Below the pieces are notes generated by a model. The model did not search any database and was not told where the DNA came from. It saw only the letters and a list, made by a program, of their open reading frames with translations. The translations under genes were made by a program, and so were the position numbers. Below, piece by piece: positions 23,854 through 33,600 of a stretch of 64,000 nucleotides of DNA; within the stretch, counting starts at the first letter, position 1, and each line of letters begins with the position of its first letter. The DNA is from Streptomyces davaonensis JCM 4913 (GTDB lineage Bacteria > Actinomycetota > Actinomycetes > Streptomycetales > Streptomycetaceae), in NCBI RefSeq assembly GCF_000349325.1, contig NC_020504.1:1116001-1180000 (forward strand). The letters run 5' to 3'.

Positions 23854-24821
23854 GCGCCCGGAACGTCCTCGCCGTCATCGCCCCGCACGTCGGCGGGCGA
23901 CGCGTCGGAGCCGGACTCGCCACGCTGTTCCCCGCCGACGCGCAGGTCACCGTCGTCGAGACCGCGGACGAGGACCCGGCCGCGCTGCGCTCCGCCGAGG
24001 TGATCATCACCGGGCTCGCCCCCGTGACCGCCGAACATCTCGCCGCCGCACCGGAGTTGGAGCTGGTGCAGTGCGCGAGTCACGGCTTCGACTACGTCGA
24101 TGTGGCGGTCGCCCGCGAGCGGGGTGTGCGGGTGTGCAACATCGGCTCCAGCGGCGCCGAGGCGCAGAACGTCGCCGAGCAGACCTTCGCCCTCATGCTC
24201 GCCCTCGCCAAGCAGCTGATCCCCGCACACACCGCGCTCGTCGACGCCGACTGGGCCCTGCCCCGCCTCCAGAACTCCCTGACCGAACTGTCCGGCAAGA
24301 CCCTCGGCATCGTGGGCCTCGGCCAGATCGGCCGGGAGGTCGCCCGGCGCGCGGTCGCCTTCGACATGACCGTGGTCTACGCCGGACGCAACCGGGTCTC
24401 CCCCGAGATCGAGGCGCAGTACGGCGCCCGTCATCTCCCGCTGGACGACCTGCTGCGCGCCGCCGACTACGTCACCCTCCACACCCCGCTCACCGACGAC
24501 ACCCGGCACCTGCTGGACGCGGGGCGGCTGGCGCTGCTGAAGCCGACGGCGTTCGTCGTGAACACCGCGCGGGGCGCCCTGATCGACCAGGACGCCCTCG
24601 CGGACGCCCTGGAGAAGGGCGCCCTGGCCGGGGCGGGCCTCGACGTCTTCGACCCCGAACCGCCCACCCCGGCCCTGCGGTTGCTGCGGGCCCCGAACGT
24701 GGTGCTGTCCCCGCACGCCGGTGGCGTCACCCGCGAGACGCTGGTGCGCATCGCGCTGGCCGCCGTGGCGAACGTGACCGGGTTCCTCACCGGTGAGGCC
24801 CCGCGGGACGTGGTCAGTTAG
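23850..24821 (+). CDS. D-isomer-specific 2-hydroxyacid dehydrogenase
   Basis: This 323-residue NAD(P)-dependent dehydrogenase has the Rossmann motif GIVGLGQIGREVARR (about residue 153). Its catalytic Arg is in VVNTARGALID, with an Asp/Glu-bearing ALEKGALAGAGLDVF segment and a catalytic His in LSPHAGGVTRE. The family reduces 2-keto acids to D-2-hydroxyacids. ATG 23850 overlaps the oxidase stop codon, so the two are coupled. Partnering an L-hydroxyacid oxidase with a D-hydroxyacid dehydrogenase would interconvert stereoisomers through the keto acid; that is an inference from gene order. Confidence 0.92.
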   Translation: MSARNVLAVIAPHVGGRRVGAGLATLFPADAQVTVVETADEDPAALRSAEVIITGLAPVTAEHLAAAPELELVQCASHGFDYVDVAVARERGVRVCNIGSSGAEAQNVAEQTFALMLALAKQLIPAHTALVDADWALPRLQNSLTELSGKTLGIVGLGQIGREVARRAVAFDMTVVYAGRNRVSPEIEAQYGARHLPLDDLLRAADYVTLHTPLTDDTRHLLDAGRLALLKPTAFVVNTARGALIDQDALADALEKGALAGAGLDVFDPEPPTPALRLLRAPNVVLSPHAGGVTRETLVRIALAAVANVTGFLTGEAPRDVVS

Positions 24822-26403
24822 GGCGGGGCGAGGGCGCGGCGACGGACAGCGATCCGGGCTCCGCGGTCGAGCCCGGATCGGCCAGCCAGCGCTGTTCGTC
24901 GGAGCCGTCGCGGGCCTTGACTACGATGTCAGCGCCCACGTCGGCGGTGGTGGAGGTGAGGGCGAGCTCCTCGTCCCAGCGGGGCAGTAACTCGCCCTGC
25001 ACGGTGAGGTCGTAGCGCACGTCGTCGGCGCGGTCGGCGTCGTCGTCGGCGCACCGGCCGAGCACACCGACACCGGCGTCCACACGCGAGTCCAGGCACA
25101 ACTCCGGTGCCGCGGCGCTGCGCAACAGTCCGTCCTCCTCGTACGACCACTGCTGGGTGCCGGCGTCCGAGCACCTCGCGAGTTCGGCTCCGGCCCCGGC
25201 CTCCGGCTCGTCGCGGATGTCCAGGCACAGGTCTGCTCCGGCGTTGCGCAGCCTGGTCCGCCGTGGCGGGACGGGGAGTTGGGCGGTGCCCGGTGGCACC
25301 GAGGACACCGTGGGCGGGGCCTCGGCACCGGTGTCACCGCTGGTGGCGGAGGCGGCCGGGACGGTGCCGTCGCCGTCGGACCAGACGGTGGCGGCGAGGA
25401 CCGAGGCGAGCAGTCCGGCGGAGGCGATGCCGACTCCGGTGAGCATCACCCGCGACGGACGCGGTCCGTCCACCACCCGGCGCACCTGTGCGGGGACGGG
25501 GATACGGGGCAGCAGGCGCCGACGGCTGCGGCCGTGCCGGGCCACACCCCGGGGGCGCGCGGTGTGCTGGGCGCGGCCGGGGCGGGAGTCCAGATAGCGG
25601 CGGGCGCCCCAGCCGAGGACGGCCTCGGCGATCAGGGTGCCCAAAGCACCCTCGAAATGGCTCAGTTGTTCGGCCGTAGAACGGCAGTAGCGGCACTGGG
25701 AGAGATGCTGCTGGACATCCGGGAGCAGGGCGCCGCCGCGGCGAATGGGGACGTCGAGGAGGCGGTTGTAGAAGCGGCAATCCTTCGTCGGCGCGAGTTC
25801 CCGATGAGCGAGTACACAACCTTCGCGGAATTTTTCACGCGCCTGTTCGAGTGCGGCCGACGCGGTGTCGGTATCCAAGCCGAGCAGTCCGGCGGGCACG
25901 GATATCGGTTCGGCCTCCACCTCGGTGTGCCAGAGCAGACACCGGGCCAGTCCGGGAAGGGCGTTGAATGAACGCCCGGCCAGCTTGCGATTTTCCGGGG
26001 TCATGGACTTCGCGGCGCGCATACCGCGACCGCCGGCCGGTTTCCCGAGCTCCGGCAGGACCGCCGCCATTCGCTCCTCGGCGGCCCAGACCCGGACGGT
26101 GTCGCGGACGGCGACCAGCAGGAAGGGGCGCAGCGCGGCGGCCGGTTCGCCGAGCGCGAGGCGGTCCAGGACCTGGTGGAACGCGGCGGCGGTGACCACG
26201 GCGGAGAGCTCGGCCCGGGAGGCGAGGCAGATCGCGGCGTATTCCCGGACGGGATGCCAGTGCCGTGCCATCAGCAGGGCGACGGTGGTGGCCGTCTCGC
26301 CGTCGGGTCTGCCTCTCAGCCGGGCGGCAAGGCCGTTGTCCGATTCCTCGGGGACGCCGACGGGCGGCGGGTATGGGGGGCGAGGGGGGTGGGGGGTGGG
26401 CAC
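24814..26403 (-). CDS. Sigma-like/zinc-finger membrane protein with extracellular ricin-type lectin
   Basis: This 529-residue protein has a cytoplasmic N-terminus resembling an ECF sigma-like helical bundle (residues 30-200), including a region-4-like segment (ALPGLARCLLWHTEVEAEP). A zinc-finger anti-sigma-like motif HLSQCRYC follows near residue 230. There is one membrane helix (about 320-345), a Pro/Ala/Ser linker, and a C-terminal ricin-B-like region with QQWSYEED and EQRWLAD QxW motifs. GTG 26403 has an AAGGA site. A paralogue with the same order lies at 41146-42933. An extracellular sugar sensor joined to a transcription-type domain is the simplest reading. No member of this arrangement is known to me functionally. 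Confidence 0.75.
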   Translation of the reverse strand: MPTPHPPRPPYPPPVGVPEESDNGLAARLRGRPDGETATTVALLMARHWHPVREYAAICLASRAELSAVVTAAAFHQVLDRLALGEPAAALRPFLLVAVRDTVRVWAAEERMAAVLPELGKPAGGRGMRAAKSMTPENRKLAGRSFNALPGLARCLLWHTEVEAEPISVPAGLLGLDTDTASAALEQAREKFREGCVLAHRELAPTKDCRFYNRLLDVPIRRGGALLPDVQQHLSQCRYCRSTAEQLSHFEGALGTLIAEAVLGWGARRYLDSRPGRAQHTARPRGVARHGRSRRRLLPRIPVPAQVRRVVDGPRPSRVMLTGVGIASAGLLASVLAATVWSDGDGTVPAASATSGDTGAEAPPTVSSVPPGTAQLPVPPRRTRLRNAGADLCLDIRDEPEAGAGAELARCSDAGTQQWSYEEDGLLRSAAAPELCLDSRVDAGVGVLGRCADDDADRADDVRYDLTVQGELLPRWDEELALTSTTADVGADIVVKARDGSDEQRWLADPGSTAEPGSLSVAAPSPRPN

Positions 26404-26843
26404 TGAACGGATTCCTTCCCACGCGCAGAGAACAGCGCGGGGGGCGTGAATTCACCGACCCCCATCCGGACCCGATCCCCCATCGGTCCGAATGCGACCC
26501 GGCTTTTACCCCCCGCACGGGCACTTAACCCTTGCACATAACACTCACGCCCAACAAGGCACTCGGGCAACATCCGCACCTTTGAAAGAAAGTCAGAAAC
26601 GACGGCAACTCCCGTCACCCACACCGACTTTCGGCTTTGCCCTGCGCCCCGTGTGAATCACGCACCCACACCCGGCCAAGACGCACGCTCCCCACCCGGC
26701 CGCTCACACGCTGAACTGGAACCGGCCCCTCGGAAGGCCCCGCGCAGGACGGCGGCTCTCCCGCGCGAAACGGCCGCCGACCCCGCTCCTCCCGCCCTCG
26801 GTCGGCGGCCCCGAGGACGAAAGGCAGGGCCGACGGCCCCCAT
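26404..26843. other. 440-base intergenic region
   Basis: It lies between the sigma/lectin gene and the end of the toxin-antitoxin-like operon, both on the minus strand. It is AT-richer from about 26510 to 26620 and must hold the sigma/lectin promoter. ORFs in it are Pro/Arg-rich shadows. I see no terminator or repeat I could support. Confidence 0.45.
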
Positions 26844-27293
26844 CTACCCCCGAGCGGCAACAGCACCGACTCCACACGCCCGAAGCCTTCCGGCCAGATG
26901 CTCCATCTCGGCGAACGTCCCCGAGTACGCCCCGCTCACCACGCGGCGCACCTCGGCCTTGGCAGCCGGCAGGTCCAGACCCGCCTCGGCCCGCAGCACC
27001 CGCATGATCAGGACACGCTGCGCCTGCGGATCACTGACGCTGAGCTTCGCCGGTCCATGCTCGGCGAGCAGTTGCTCCCGCCGTTCCACAGGCAGCGCCC
27101 CGGCGCACACGGCGAGAGCGAAGCCGCAGGCGGGGCACGCCGACTCGACGTCCCATCGCAGACTTCCGGCCACGAGGGCCTGGACGCCATGGCACTCCAG
27201 CTCCGCGCCGCACTCCTGACACGGCGCCGACCAGGTGACCGACTCGAACACGGCCGGCTGTCGGGTGCTCGGCTCGTCGCTCAGATCTGCCAC
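26844..27293 (-). CDS. Third gene of TA-like operon: zinc-ribbon plus L7/L12-like protein
   Basis: This 149-residue protein has two CxxC knuckles (CQEC near residue 25 and CPAC near residue 53), a probable zinc ribbon. The C-terminal half (KAEVRRVVSGAYSGTFAEM ... ACGVGAVA) resembles the ribosomal L7/L12 C-terminal or ClpS-like fold. I do not recognise the full protein. Its start overlaps the end of the toxin-like gene by 13 bases, so it is the distal gene of one operon with toxin and antitoxin. A third partner with a ribosome-stalk-like domain is unusual for a TA operon and may give a target or accessory role. Confidence 0.7.
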   Translation of the reverse strand: MADLSDEPSTRQPAVFESVTWSAPCQECGAELECHGVQALVAGSLRWDVESACPACGFALAVCAGALPVERREQLLAEHGPAKLSVSDPQAQRVLIMRVLRAEAGLDLPAAKAEVRRVVSGAYSGTFAEMEHLAGRLRACGVGAVAARG

Positions 27294-27658
27294 GACCGCA
27301 GGCGGTCCGCTGCGCCGTAGATGTCTGTCTTGCTGTCGATCAGGTCTCGGGTGAGGTCGACGAGGGCGCCGTAGGGGGGATCGATGCCGGCGCCGCTGAC
27401 GTACATGTAGGCGACTGCGGTGGCGCAGGCGAAGCGGGCGTTGGCTGCGGGGAGGGGCTTGAGGAGGGCGAGGGTGTGGAGCAGTGCGGCTGCTCGCCAG
27501 GCGGGGTCCGAGTTCACGCCGAGGCGTGGTGGGTCGACGCGGTGTCGGGCCACGGCCGCGACCAGCGCCGAGAAGTCGTTGATCGTGGGCTGGTCCGGCA
27601 GGACCTCCTCGTGCCGCTGGAGCAGCCAGGGCACGTCTATGTGGATGACGGGTGCCAT
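27281..27658 (-). CDS. Degenerate Fic/Doc-like toxin component
   Basis: This 125-residue protein has the size and helical layout of Doc-type toxins. The Fic core HxFx(D/N)(G/A)NKR appears as LKPLPAANARFACATAVAYM, so His, Phe and the acidic residue are replaced while Asn and Arg remain. Canonical AMP-transfer or Doc kinase chemistry is therefore doubtful. Similar actinobacterial proteins are annotated as Fic-type toxin components paired with small RHH antitoxins, as here. The gene starts three bases after the antitoxin stop. It may be a decayed toxin or a repurposed binding domain. Confidence 0.75.
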   Translation of the reverse strand: MAPVIHIDVPWLLQRHEEVLPDQPTINDFSALVAAVARHRVDPPRLGVNSDPAWRAAALLHTLALLKPLPAANARFACATAVAYMYVSGAGIDPPYGALVDLTRDLIDSKTDIYGAADRLRSWQI

Positions 27659-27661
27659 CGG

Positions 27662-27907
27662 TCAGGCGGCCCGCCCCTCGCCCTTGGCAGGTGGTTCGTC
27701 GTCCGGGAAGGCGGCCGCGAACTCGTCGGCGTGCGAGGAGAAGAACCGGCGGAACGCCTCGGCGCCTTCCTGGAGCGCCCGGTGCCGGGCGATGTCCGCC
27801 GCCGCGGCCTCCCGTACGAGCGCCTTCATCGACGTACCGCGTTCCTTGGCGATCTGCCGCAGGTCCTCAAGCTCGCGGTCGCTGAACTCCACATTGAGAG
27901 CTGGCAT
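27662..27907 (-). CDS. Ribbon-helix-helix antitoxin
   Basis: This 81-residue protein begins with the RHH fold: strand PALNVEFSD, then helices ELEDLRQIAKERGTSMKALVREA. The C-terminal 40 residues (ALQEGAEAFRRFFSSHADEF) are the toxin-binding-type helical tail. It is expected to dimerise, bind DNA at its own promoter and neutralise the adjacent protein. Palindromes just upstream (27915-27938) fit autoregulation. ATG 27907 is the first gene of a three-gene operon. The family assignment is firm. Confidence 0.88.
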   Translation of the reverse strand: MPALNVEFSDRELEDLRQIAKERGTSMKALVREAAAADIARHRALQEGAEAFRRFFSSHADEFAAAFPDDEPPAKGEGRAA

Positions 27908-27914
27908 GCCCTCA

Positions 27915-27938
27915 CGGTACCGCGCGGGTACTTACCCG
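27915..27938 (-). promoter_or_regulatory. RHH antitoxin operator/promoter palindromes
   Basis: Two palindromes lie 8-31 bases before the antitoxin start: CGGTACCG (27915-27922) and CGGGTA-CT-TACCCG (27925-27938). Reading on the minus strand, CTGACC, a 16-base spacer and TAAGTA form a plausible promoter with the second palindrome over its -10. Confidence 0.65.
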
Positions 27939-28106
27939 TAAATACGCCCAGGTCAGAACAGGTGTCCAACGGTACCTGAAGAGCGGCAGGGCACCGTCCG
28001 TTTTCACCGGATTCTGAGAGCTGGGTCACATTGCCCCGCTCCGGTGTCACAAACCGGCCCCCTCGCGGCCTCCCAGTGGTGAGCGCACCGCTGCGGAGGC
28101 CCCCGA

Positions 28107-29090
28107 ATGTCCGAGATCCCTCTTACCGACATCGACACCGACCCAGACACCGACCCAGACACCGACGACCGGCTGGACCAGGCGACCGAAGACTTCCTCG
28201 CCCATCGCGAGCTGCTGTTCGGCGTCGTCTACAACGTGCTCGGCAGCGTCGCCGACACCGAGGACGTCCTCCAGGAGACCTGGCTGTCCTGGACGGCCCG
28301 GGGCGGCGGCGAGCCTCTGGAGGACATCGCCAACCCACGGGCGTATCTCGTCCGGGTGGCCGTCAACCACGCCCTGCGCCGCCGCGCCACGATCACCCGC
28401 CGCCAGGAGACCTACGTCGGCCCCTGGCTGCCCGAACCGCTGGTCGCCTCCGACGACGGCGCGGACGATCCAACCCTGCGCGCCGAGTCCGTGTCGCTGG
28501 CCATGCTGGTGGTGCTGGAGTCGCTGACCCCGCTGGAGCGGGCGGTGTTCGTGCTGAACGAGGTGTTCGGCTACCCGCACACCGAGATCGCCGGCATCCT
28601 CGACCGCACCCCGGCGGCCGTACGGCAGCTGGCCCGACGCGCCCGGGAACACGTGCACGCCCGCAGACCGCGGTACCGGGCGCATCCACGGGTGCGGCGG
28701 GAGGCGACGGAGCGGTTCGTGCGGGCCGCGTTCGACGGGGACATCGCCGCGCTGATGGAGATCCTCGCCCCGGACGTCACGGTCTGGTCGGACGGCGGCG
28801 GCAACCGCAAACCGGCGGGACTGCGGCCGGTGCAGGGCCGGGAGAAGGTGGTCCGGCTGCTCACCGGACACGCGGCCCGGCACGGTGTGGCCGAACTGGA
28901 CGTGCGCTACCGCCGGGTCAATGGCGACGACGCGGCGGTGCTGTTCGACGGCGACGCCCCGTTCGCGGTGATGGTCATGGACCTCACCCCGGAGGGCGAC
29001 CGGATCTCGGGCCTGTACATCGTCAGCAACCCCGACAAGCTCGGCCATGTCGAGCGCGGCGAGGAAGAGGAAGAGGAGGGGGAGACGTGA
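28107..29090 (+). CDS. ECF41-type RNA polymerase sigma factor with SnoaL domain
   Basis: This 327-residue sigma factor has region 2 (residues about 24-90, LLFGVVYNVLGSVADTEDVLQETW), region 4 (about 140-195, LTPLERAVFVLNEVFGYPHTEIA) and a C-terminal SnoaL-like domain. The linker motif WLPEP and the C-terminal NPDKL are the ECF41 hallmarks; in that family the SnoaL tail regulates the sigma factor in cis. A DTDP repeat near the N-terminus is odd. ATG 28107 is preferred as it precedes the repeat and region 2. The stop overlaps GTG of a cytochrome b gene, so the sigma factor is coupled to it. ECF41 partners are usually small oxidoreductases or carboxymuconolactone-type proteins, so this neighbour is unusual. 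Confidence 0.9.
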   Translation: MSEIPLTDIDTDPDTDPDTDDRLDQATEDFLAHRELLFGVVYNVLGSVADTEDVLQETWLSWTARGGGEPLEDIANPRAYLVRVAVNHALRRRATITRRQETYVGPWLPEPLVASDDGADDPTLRAESVSLAMLVVLESLTPLERAVFVLNEVFGYPHTEIAGILDRTPAAVRQLARRAREHVHARRPRYRAHPRVRREATERFVRAAFDGDIAALMEILAPDVTVWSDGGGNRKPAGLRPVQGREKVVRLLTGHAARHGVAELDVRYRRVNGDDAAVLFDGDAPFAVMVMDLTPEGDRISGLYIVSNPDKLGHVERGEEEEEEGET

Positions 29091-30544
29091 GCGAGGCCTC
29101 GAAGGGCGAGCGCGTCGCCGACTGGTTCGACGGCCGCCTCGGCATCCACGCGCTGGGCCGCAAGTACCTGCGCAAGGTCTTCCCCGACCACTGGTCGTTC
29201 CTGCTGGGCGAGATCTGCCTGTACAGCTTCGTGGTGCTGATCCTGACCGGCGTCTGGCTCACCCTCTTCTTCCACCCGTCGATGAACGAGGTGACGTACG
29301 AGGGCAGTTACGTCCCGCTCAACGGCATACGCATGTCCGAGGCGTACGCCTCCACCCTCGACATCAGCTTCGACGTGCGCGGCGGACTGCTCATCCGCCA
29401 ACTGCACCACTGGGCGGCGCTGGTGTTCGTCGCCGGGATGCTGACGCACATGATGCGGCACTTCTTCACCGGGTCGTACCGCAAGCCCCGGGAGATCAAC
29501 TGGCTGTTCGGCTGGCTGCTGCTCTTTCTCGGCCTGTTCGAGGGCCTGTTCGGCTACTCGCTCCCGGACGATCTGCTGTCGGGCACCGGCCTGAGGTTCG
29601 TCAACGGCGCGCTGCTGTCCGTCCCGATCGTGGGCACGTACCTGTCGATGTTCCTGTTCGGCGGCGAGTTCCCCGGCGAGGACATCGTGGCCCGCTTCTA
29701 CGCGCTGCACATCCTGGTGATCCCGGGCATCATGGCGGCCCTGGTCGTCGCGCATGTCCTGCTGGTCGTGTACCACAAGCACACCCAGTTCGCGGGCCCC
29801 GGCCGCAGCGAACGCAACGTCGTGGGCGCCCCGTTCATGCCGGTGTACCTGGCCAAGGCGGGCGGCTTCTTCTTCCTCGTCCTCGGCACGCTCACCCTGC
29901 TCGCCGCGGTCGCCACGATCAACCCGGTCTGGGTGTACGGCCCGTTCCGCGCCGACCAGGTCTCCACGGGCGCCCAGCCCGACTGGTACCTGGGCTTCGC
30001 GGAGGGCCTGGTGCGGGTGATGCCCGGCTGGGAGATCACGATGTGGGGCCACACCCTGGCCCTCGGCGTGCTCATCCCGATCGTCGTCTTCCCGCTGCTC
30101 CTGGTCCTGATCGGCGTCTACCCGTTCGTGGAGTCCCGGCTCACCGGCGACCAGCGCGAGCACCACCTCCTGGACCGCCCCCGCAACCACCCGGTCCGCA
30201 CCGGCCTCGGCGCAGCCTGGATCGCGCTCTACCTGATCCTGCTGGCGGGCGGCGGCAACGACATCGTGGCGACGAAACTCCATCTGTCCATCAACGCGGT
30301 GACCTGGACGATCCGTATCGCGGTCTTCGTCCTGCCGGTGATCGTGTTCGTCGTGACACGCCGCATCTGCCTCGGCCTCCAGCTCCGCGACAAGGAACTC
30401 GTCGCCCACGGCCGCGAGACGGGCATCATCAAGCGCCTCCCGCACGGCGAGTACGTCGAACTCCACGAGCCCCTGGACCAGGCCCGCCTGCACACGCTGA
30501 CGGCCCATGAACGACCCGGGGAACTGCTCCAGCGGGAACCGTAG
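29087..30544 (+). CDS. Stand-alone cytochrome b (QcrB-like) membrane protein
   Basis: This 485-residue membrane protein is a cytochrome b of the bc1 type. It has eight-plus hydrophobic helices and the heme-ligand histidine pairs RQLHHWAALVFVAGMLTHMMRHFF (two His on one helix) and ALHILVIPGIMAALVVAHVL. The family motif PDWYLGF follows near residue 300. QcrB in the respiratory operon is normally accompanied by a Rieske protein and cytochrome c; neither is here. It begins at GTG 29087, overlapping the sigma gene by four bases. It may be a second QcrB used under the stress sensed by the sigma factor, or a paralogue acting alone. Heme-binding potential is visible; electron-transfer role is inferred. 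Confidence 0.87.
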   Translation: MSEASKGERVADWFDGRLGIHALGRKYLRKVFPDHWSFLLGEICLYSFVVLILTGVWLTLFFHPSMNEVTYEGSYVPLNGIRMSEAYASTLDISFDVRGGLLIRQLHHWAALVFVAGMLTHMMRHFFTGSYRKPREINWLFGWLLLFLGLFEGLFGYSLPDDLLSGTGLRFVNGALLSVPIVGTYLSMFLFGGEFPGEDIVARFYALHILVIPGIMAALVVAHVLLVVYHKHTQFAGPGRSERNVVGAPFMPVYLAKAGGFFFLVLGTLTLLAAVATINPVWVYGPFRADQVSTGAQPDWYLGFAEGLVRVMPGWEITMWGHTLALGVLIPIVVFPLLLVLIGVYPFVESRLTGDQREHHLLDRPRNHPVRTGLGAAWIALYLILLAGGGNDIVATKLHLSINAVTWTIRIAVFVLPVIVFVVTRRICLGLQLRDKELVAHGRETGIIKRLPHGEYVELHEPLDQARLHTLTAHERPGELLQREP

Positions 30545-30681
30545 GCGGTTGGGTCCCTTGCGGTTTGCCCCTTCCCTCGAGCCCTGGGCTCACTACCCTG
30601 GTGTGAGGTTTCCGCACCTTCAGGCAGTCGAACAGGGCATCGGCTCGCGTGCCTTGCAGGGGGCAATGGAGGGATCGACCC

Positions 30682-33600
30682 TTGCGCGAGGAAATCGAGG
30701 AGCGTCTGCGGCGTACGGCCGTCGATCTCTTGGTAGAGCTGGATGGCACGTGGTCCACCGAGGACCGTGAGCAGTTCCTGAGCCTGGTGCTGGACCGGCT
30801 GAAGCGCACGGGACACCTGTCACGCCAATCCCGACCACGCAGCCAGTACGTCGCGCTCATGCTCTTGTGCATGAGGAGTCCGCTCACCCCGAACAACGTG
30901 CCTGACGGGCTGTCGTGCCTGGCGGCCGTCATCGACCTGCTGGATCCGGCCTGCCCCGAGTGTCTGCGAATGTATCGGCTCGCCGACGAATGGACAGCAG
31001 TGCGCCTCCTCCCGCCCGGGGTCACCGACTCCTGGGAGGTGGTGCAGGACGCTCTTCAGGCCATACGCCTGACCATCGAGGAACGCCGACTACTCGTGGA
31101 ACGGGCGACCTCCTCCCTCTCCTCCGTACTTCCCAGGCACAGCACCACAGCATGGTCGGATTTCCTGCATGTGGCAGCCCGACACAGAGCTCCGGCACCC
31201 GAGCCGCCCTGGATGACCTACCTCAGAGCAGCCTCACCCCGGACCGACCCCGAGCATCAGCAACGGCTGGAGGCAATCCTCGAACGCGAGGCACCCGCGG
31301 CCGGCGGGCTCCCGCCCTGTCCACCGCCGCAGAACGCCCCGGCGGCCGCGCCCGCGACGAACGACCGGGAACAGGAAGGTTCGGTGCACGAGGACGCCGG
31401 ACTCACACCAGGTGGTGGGACTCCTGCGATCTGGGGCAGCGTGCCTCTGCGGAACCCCAACTTCACTGGCCGCGACAGCTTGTTGGCAGTGCTCCACGAG
31501 CGGCTCCGAAAGAACAATGCGGCAGCCGTACTTCCCAGCGCGCTCCACGGCATGGGCGGAGTCGGCAAGTCGACTCTTGCGGTGGAGTACATCTACCGGC
31601 ACCTCCGGGACTACGACGTCGTCTGGTGGATTCCAGCAGAACGCACCACGGAAATCACTCTGTCTCTGGCCTCCTTGGCTCCGCAGCTGGGCATCGATAC
31701 GGGGGGCGAAGCCACGGCGACGGTGGCGAGGGTCCTGGAGGAACTCCGCCGCGGCAAGCCATACGGTCGTTGGCTGCTCGTGTTCGACAACGCGGACAAC
31801 CCCGAGTCGGTCCGCCACTACTTTCCCTCCGGCGGACCAGGGGACGTCCTCGTCACCTCGCGCAATCCGCAATGGGCCGGAGTCGCCCCGCCTCTGGAGG
31901 TCGATGTCTTCCGGCGTGAGGAGAGCGTGGCCCTACTGCGTGGGCGAGGTCCGGAGATCACCAACGACGAAGCCGACCGGCTCGCGCAGGCACTCGGCGA
32001 TCTGCCACTGGCCATCGTTCAGGCCGCCGCTTGGCGGGCCGAGACAGGGATGCCCGCCGACGAATACCTCCGACTCCTGGACGAGAAGCGGGTCGAGTTG
32101 CTGAGCCTCGCAGCCCCCCTCGACTACCAGCAGCCGGTCATCGCGGCTTGGAACGTCTCACTGGACCATCTGGAGTCAGAGAATCCCGCGGCCCTGCGGC
32201 TTCTGCAACTGTGCGCCTTCTGCGCACCGGAGGCCATCCCGCGCGACCTCTTCGTCAGCCATCCGGGGGGCTCCATCACGCCGGAACTCGACGCGGTTCT
32301 GCGGGACCCGATCCACCTCGGTCAGGCCATTCGGGCCATTGGCCGGTTCTCGCTGGCCCGGTGGGACTTCCCCACCAGGTCCCTCCAGATACACCGGCTG
32401 ATCCAGGTGGCGCTGATATCACGCATGACGGAAAGTGAGCAACAGACCATGCGGCAGGGTGTCCACCTGCTCCTGTCGACCAATGACCCCAACGACCCCC
32501 ACAACGCGAGCGACTGGCCGCGTTATGGCGAGCTGTACCCGCATGTGATCGTCTCCGGGGCGGTCCGGTCCACCGACCCGTACGTGCGGAAGTTGGTCAT
32601 CAACCAGGTCATCTACCTCTTACGCTGGGGAAACATTGAAGCCGCCTTACAACTGGCCAGATCGGCCTACGAGTCCTGGCGAAGCGGCGGCGGGGAGAAT
32701 GCCCCAGCGACACTGGAAGTGTCCAAGTGGTTGGGGGCCGCGTTGGCCAGCATGGGCCGTCATGCGGAGTCGGCGGCCGTCAACGCCCGCGTGCTGGACG
32801 CCTATCGACGCACCGTCGGTGAGGACCACGAGGACACCCTGGACGCATGGGGCAACGTGGCCATCGATCTCCGCGCCAAGGGCAAGTTCGCAGCCGCCTT
32901 GGAACTCTCCGAGTCAGTGCACCAACGCTATCTTCGGCTGCTGGGCCCCGACGATCCCGAGACCCTCCGCGCGGCCCACAACCTGGGCGTCAGCCTCCGC
33001 CTCTCCGGTGAGTTCGCACGCGCCCGCGAGCTGGACACGGACACCCTCCGCAACAAGACGACGACCTTCGGGCAGGACCATGTCCTGACTCTGGTGACGT
33101 GGCTCGGACTCATCCTCGACATCCAGGAACTGGACGGATACCAGACCGCCCTCACCCACCTGCGGGAGCTGACGGGCCAGGCGGCGCGGCTGCTCGGCCG
33201 CGACAACCCGCTCAGCCTCGCCGCACACCGTCATCTCGCTGTGACGCTGCGGCATGCAGGACGCTACGAAGAGGCGCTGGCTGTGGCAGAGCGCACCCGG
33301 GCCGGTGTCATCCGCAGATACGGGGAGAGCGGTCCGGAATCGGTGGCGTCGACGTTGACACTCGCGATGGCACTGCGTGAGGCAGGCAAGGTGCCCGCCG
33401 CCCACGATCTCGGAGCATGGATACACCGTCAGTACGCCGACATTTACGGCCCCGTGCATCCACACACGCTCTCGGCCGAGATGAACCTGGCGCTCACCCA
33501 CCGCCTCCTCGGCGATGCTGAGGCCGCCCGCGCGGTGCACGAGCGGACGTTGGCGGACTTCAGCCGCGTTCTCGGCGCACGACACCCATCGTCGGTGGCA

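Noticed and set aside
28131..28168. Short tandem DNA repeat encoding DTDP units in the ECF41 N-terminus
   Set aside because: It is a coding low-complexity stretch with few copies, noted in the gene entry rather than treated as a repeat element.
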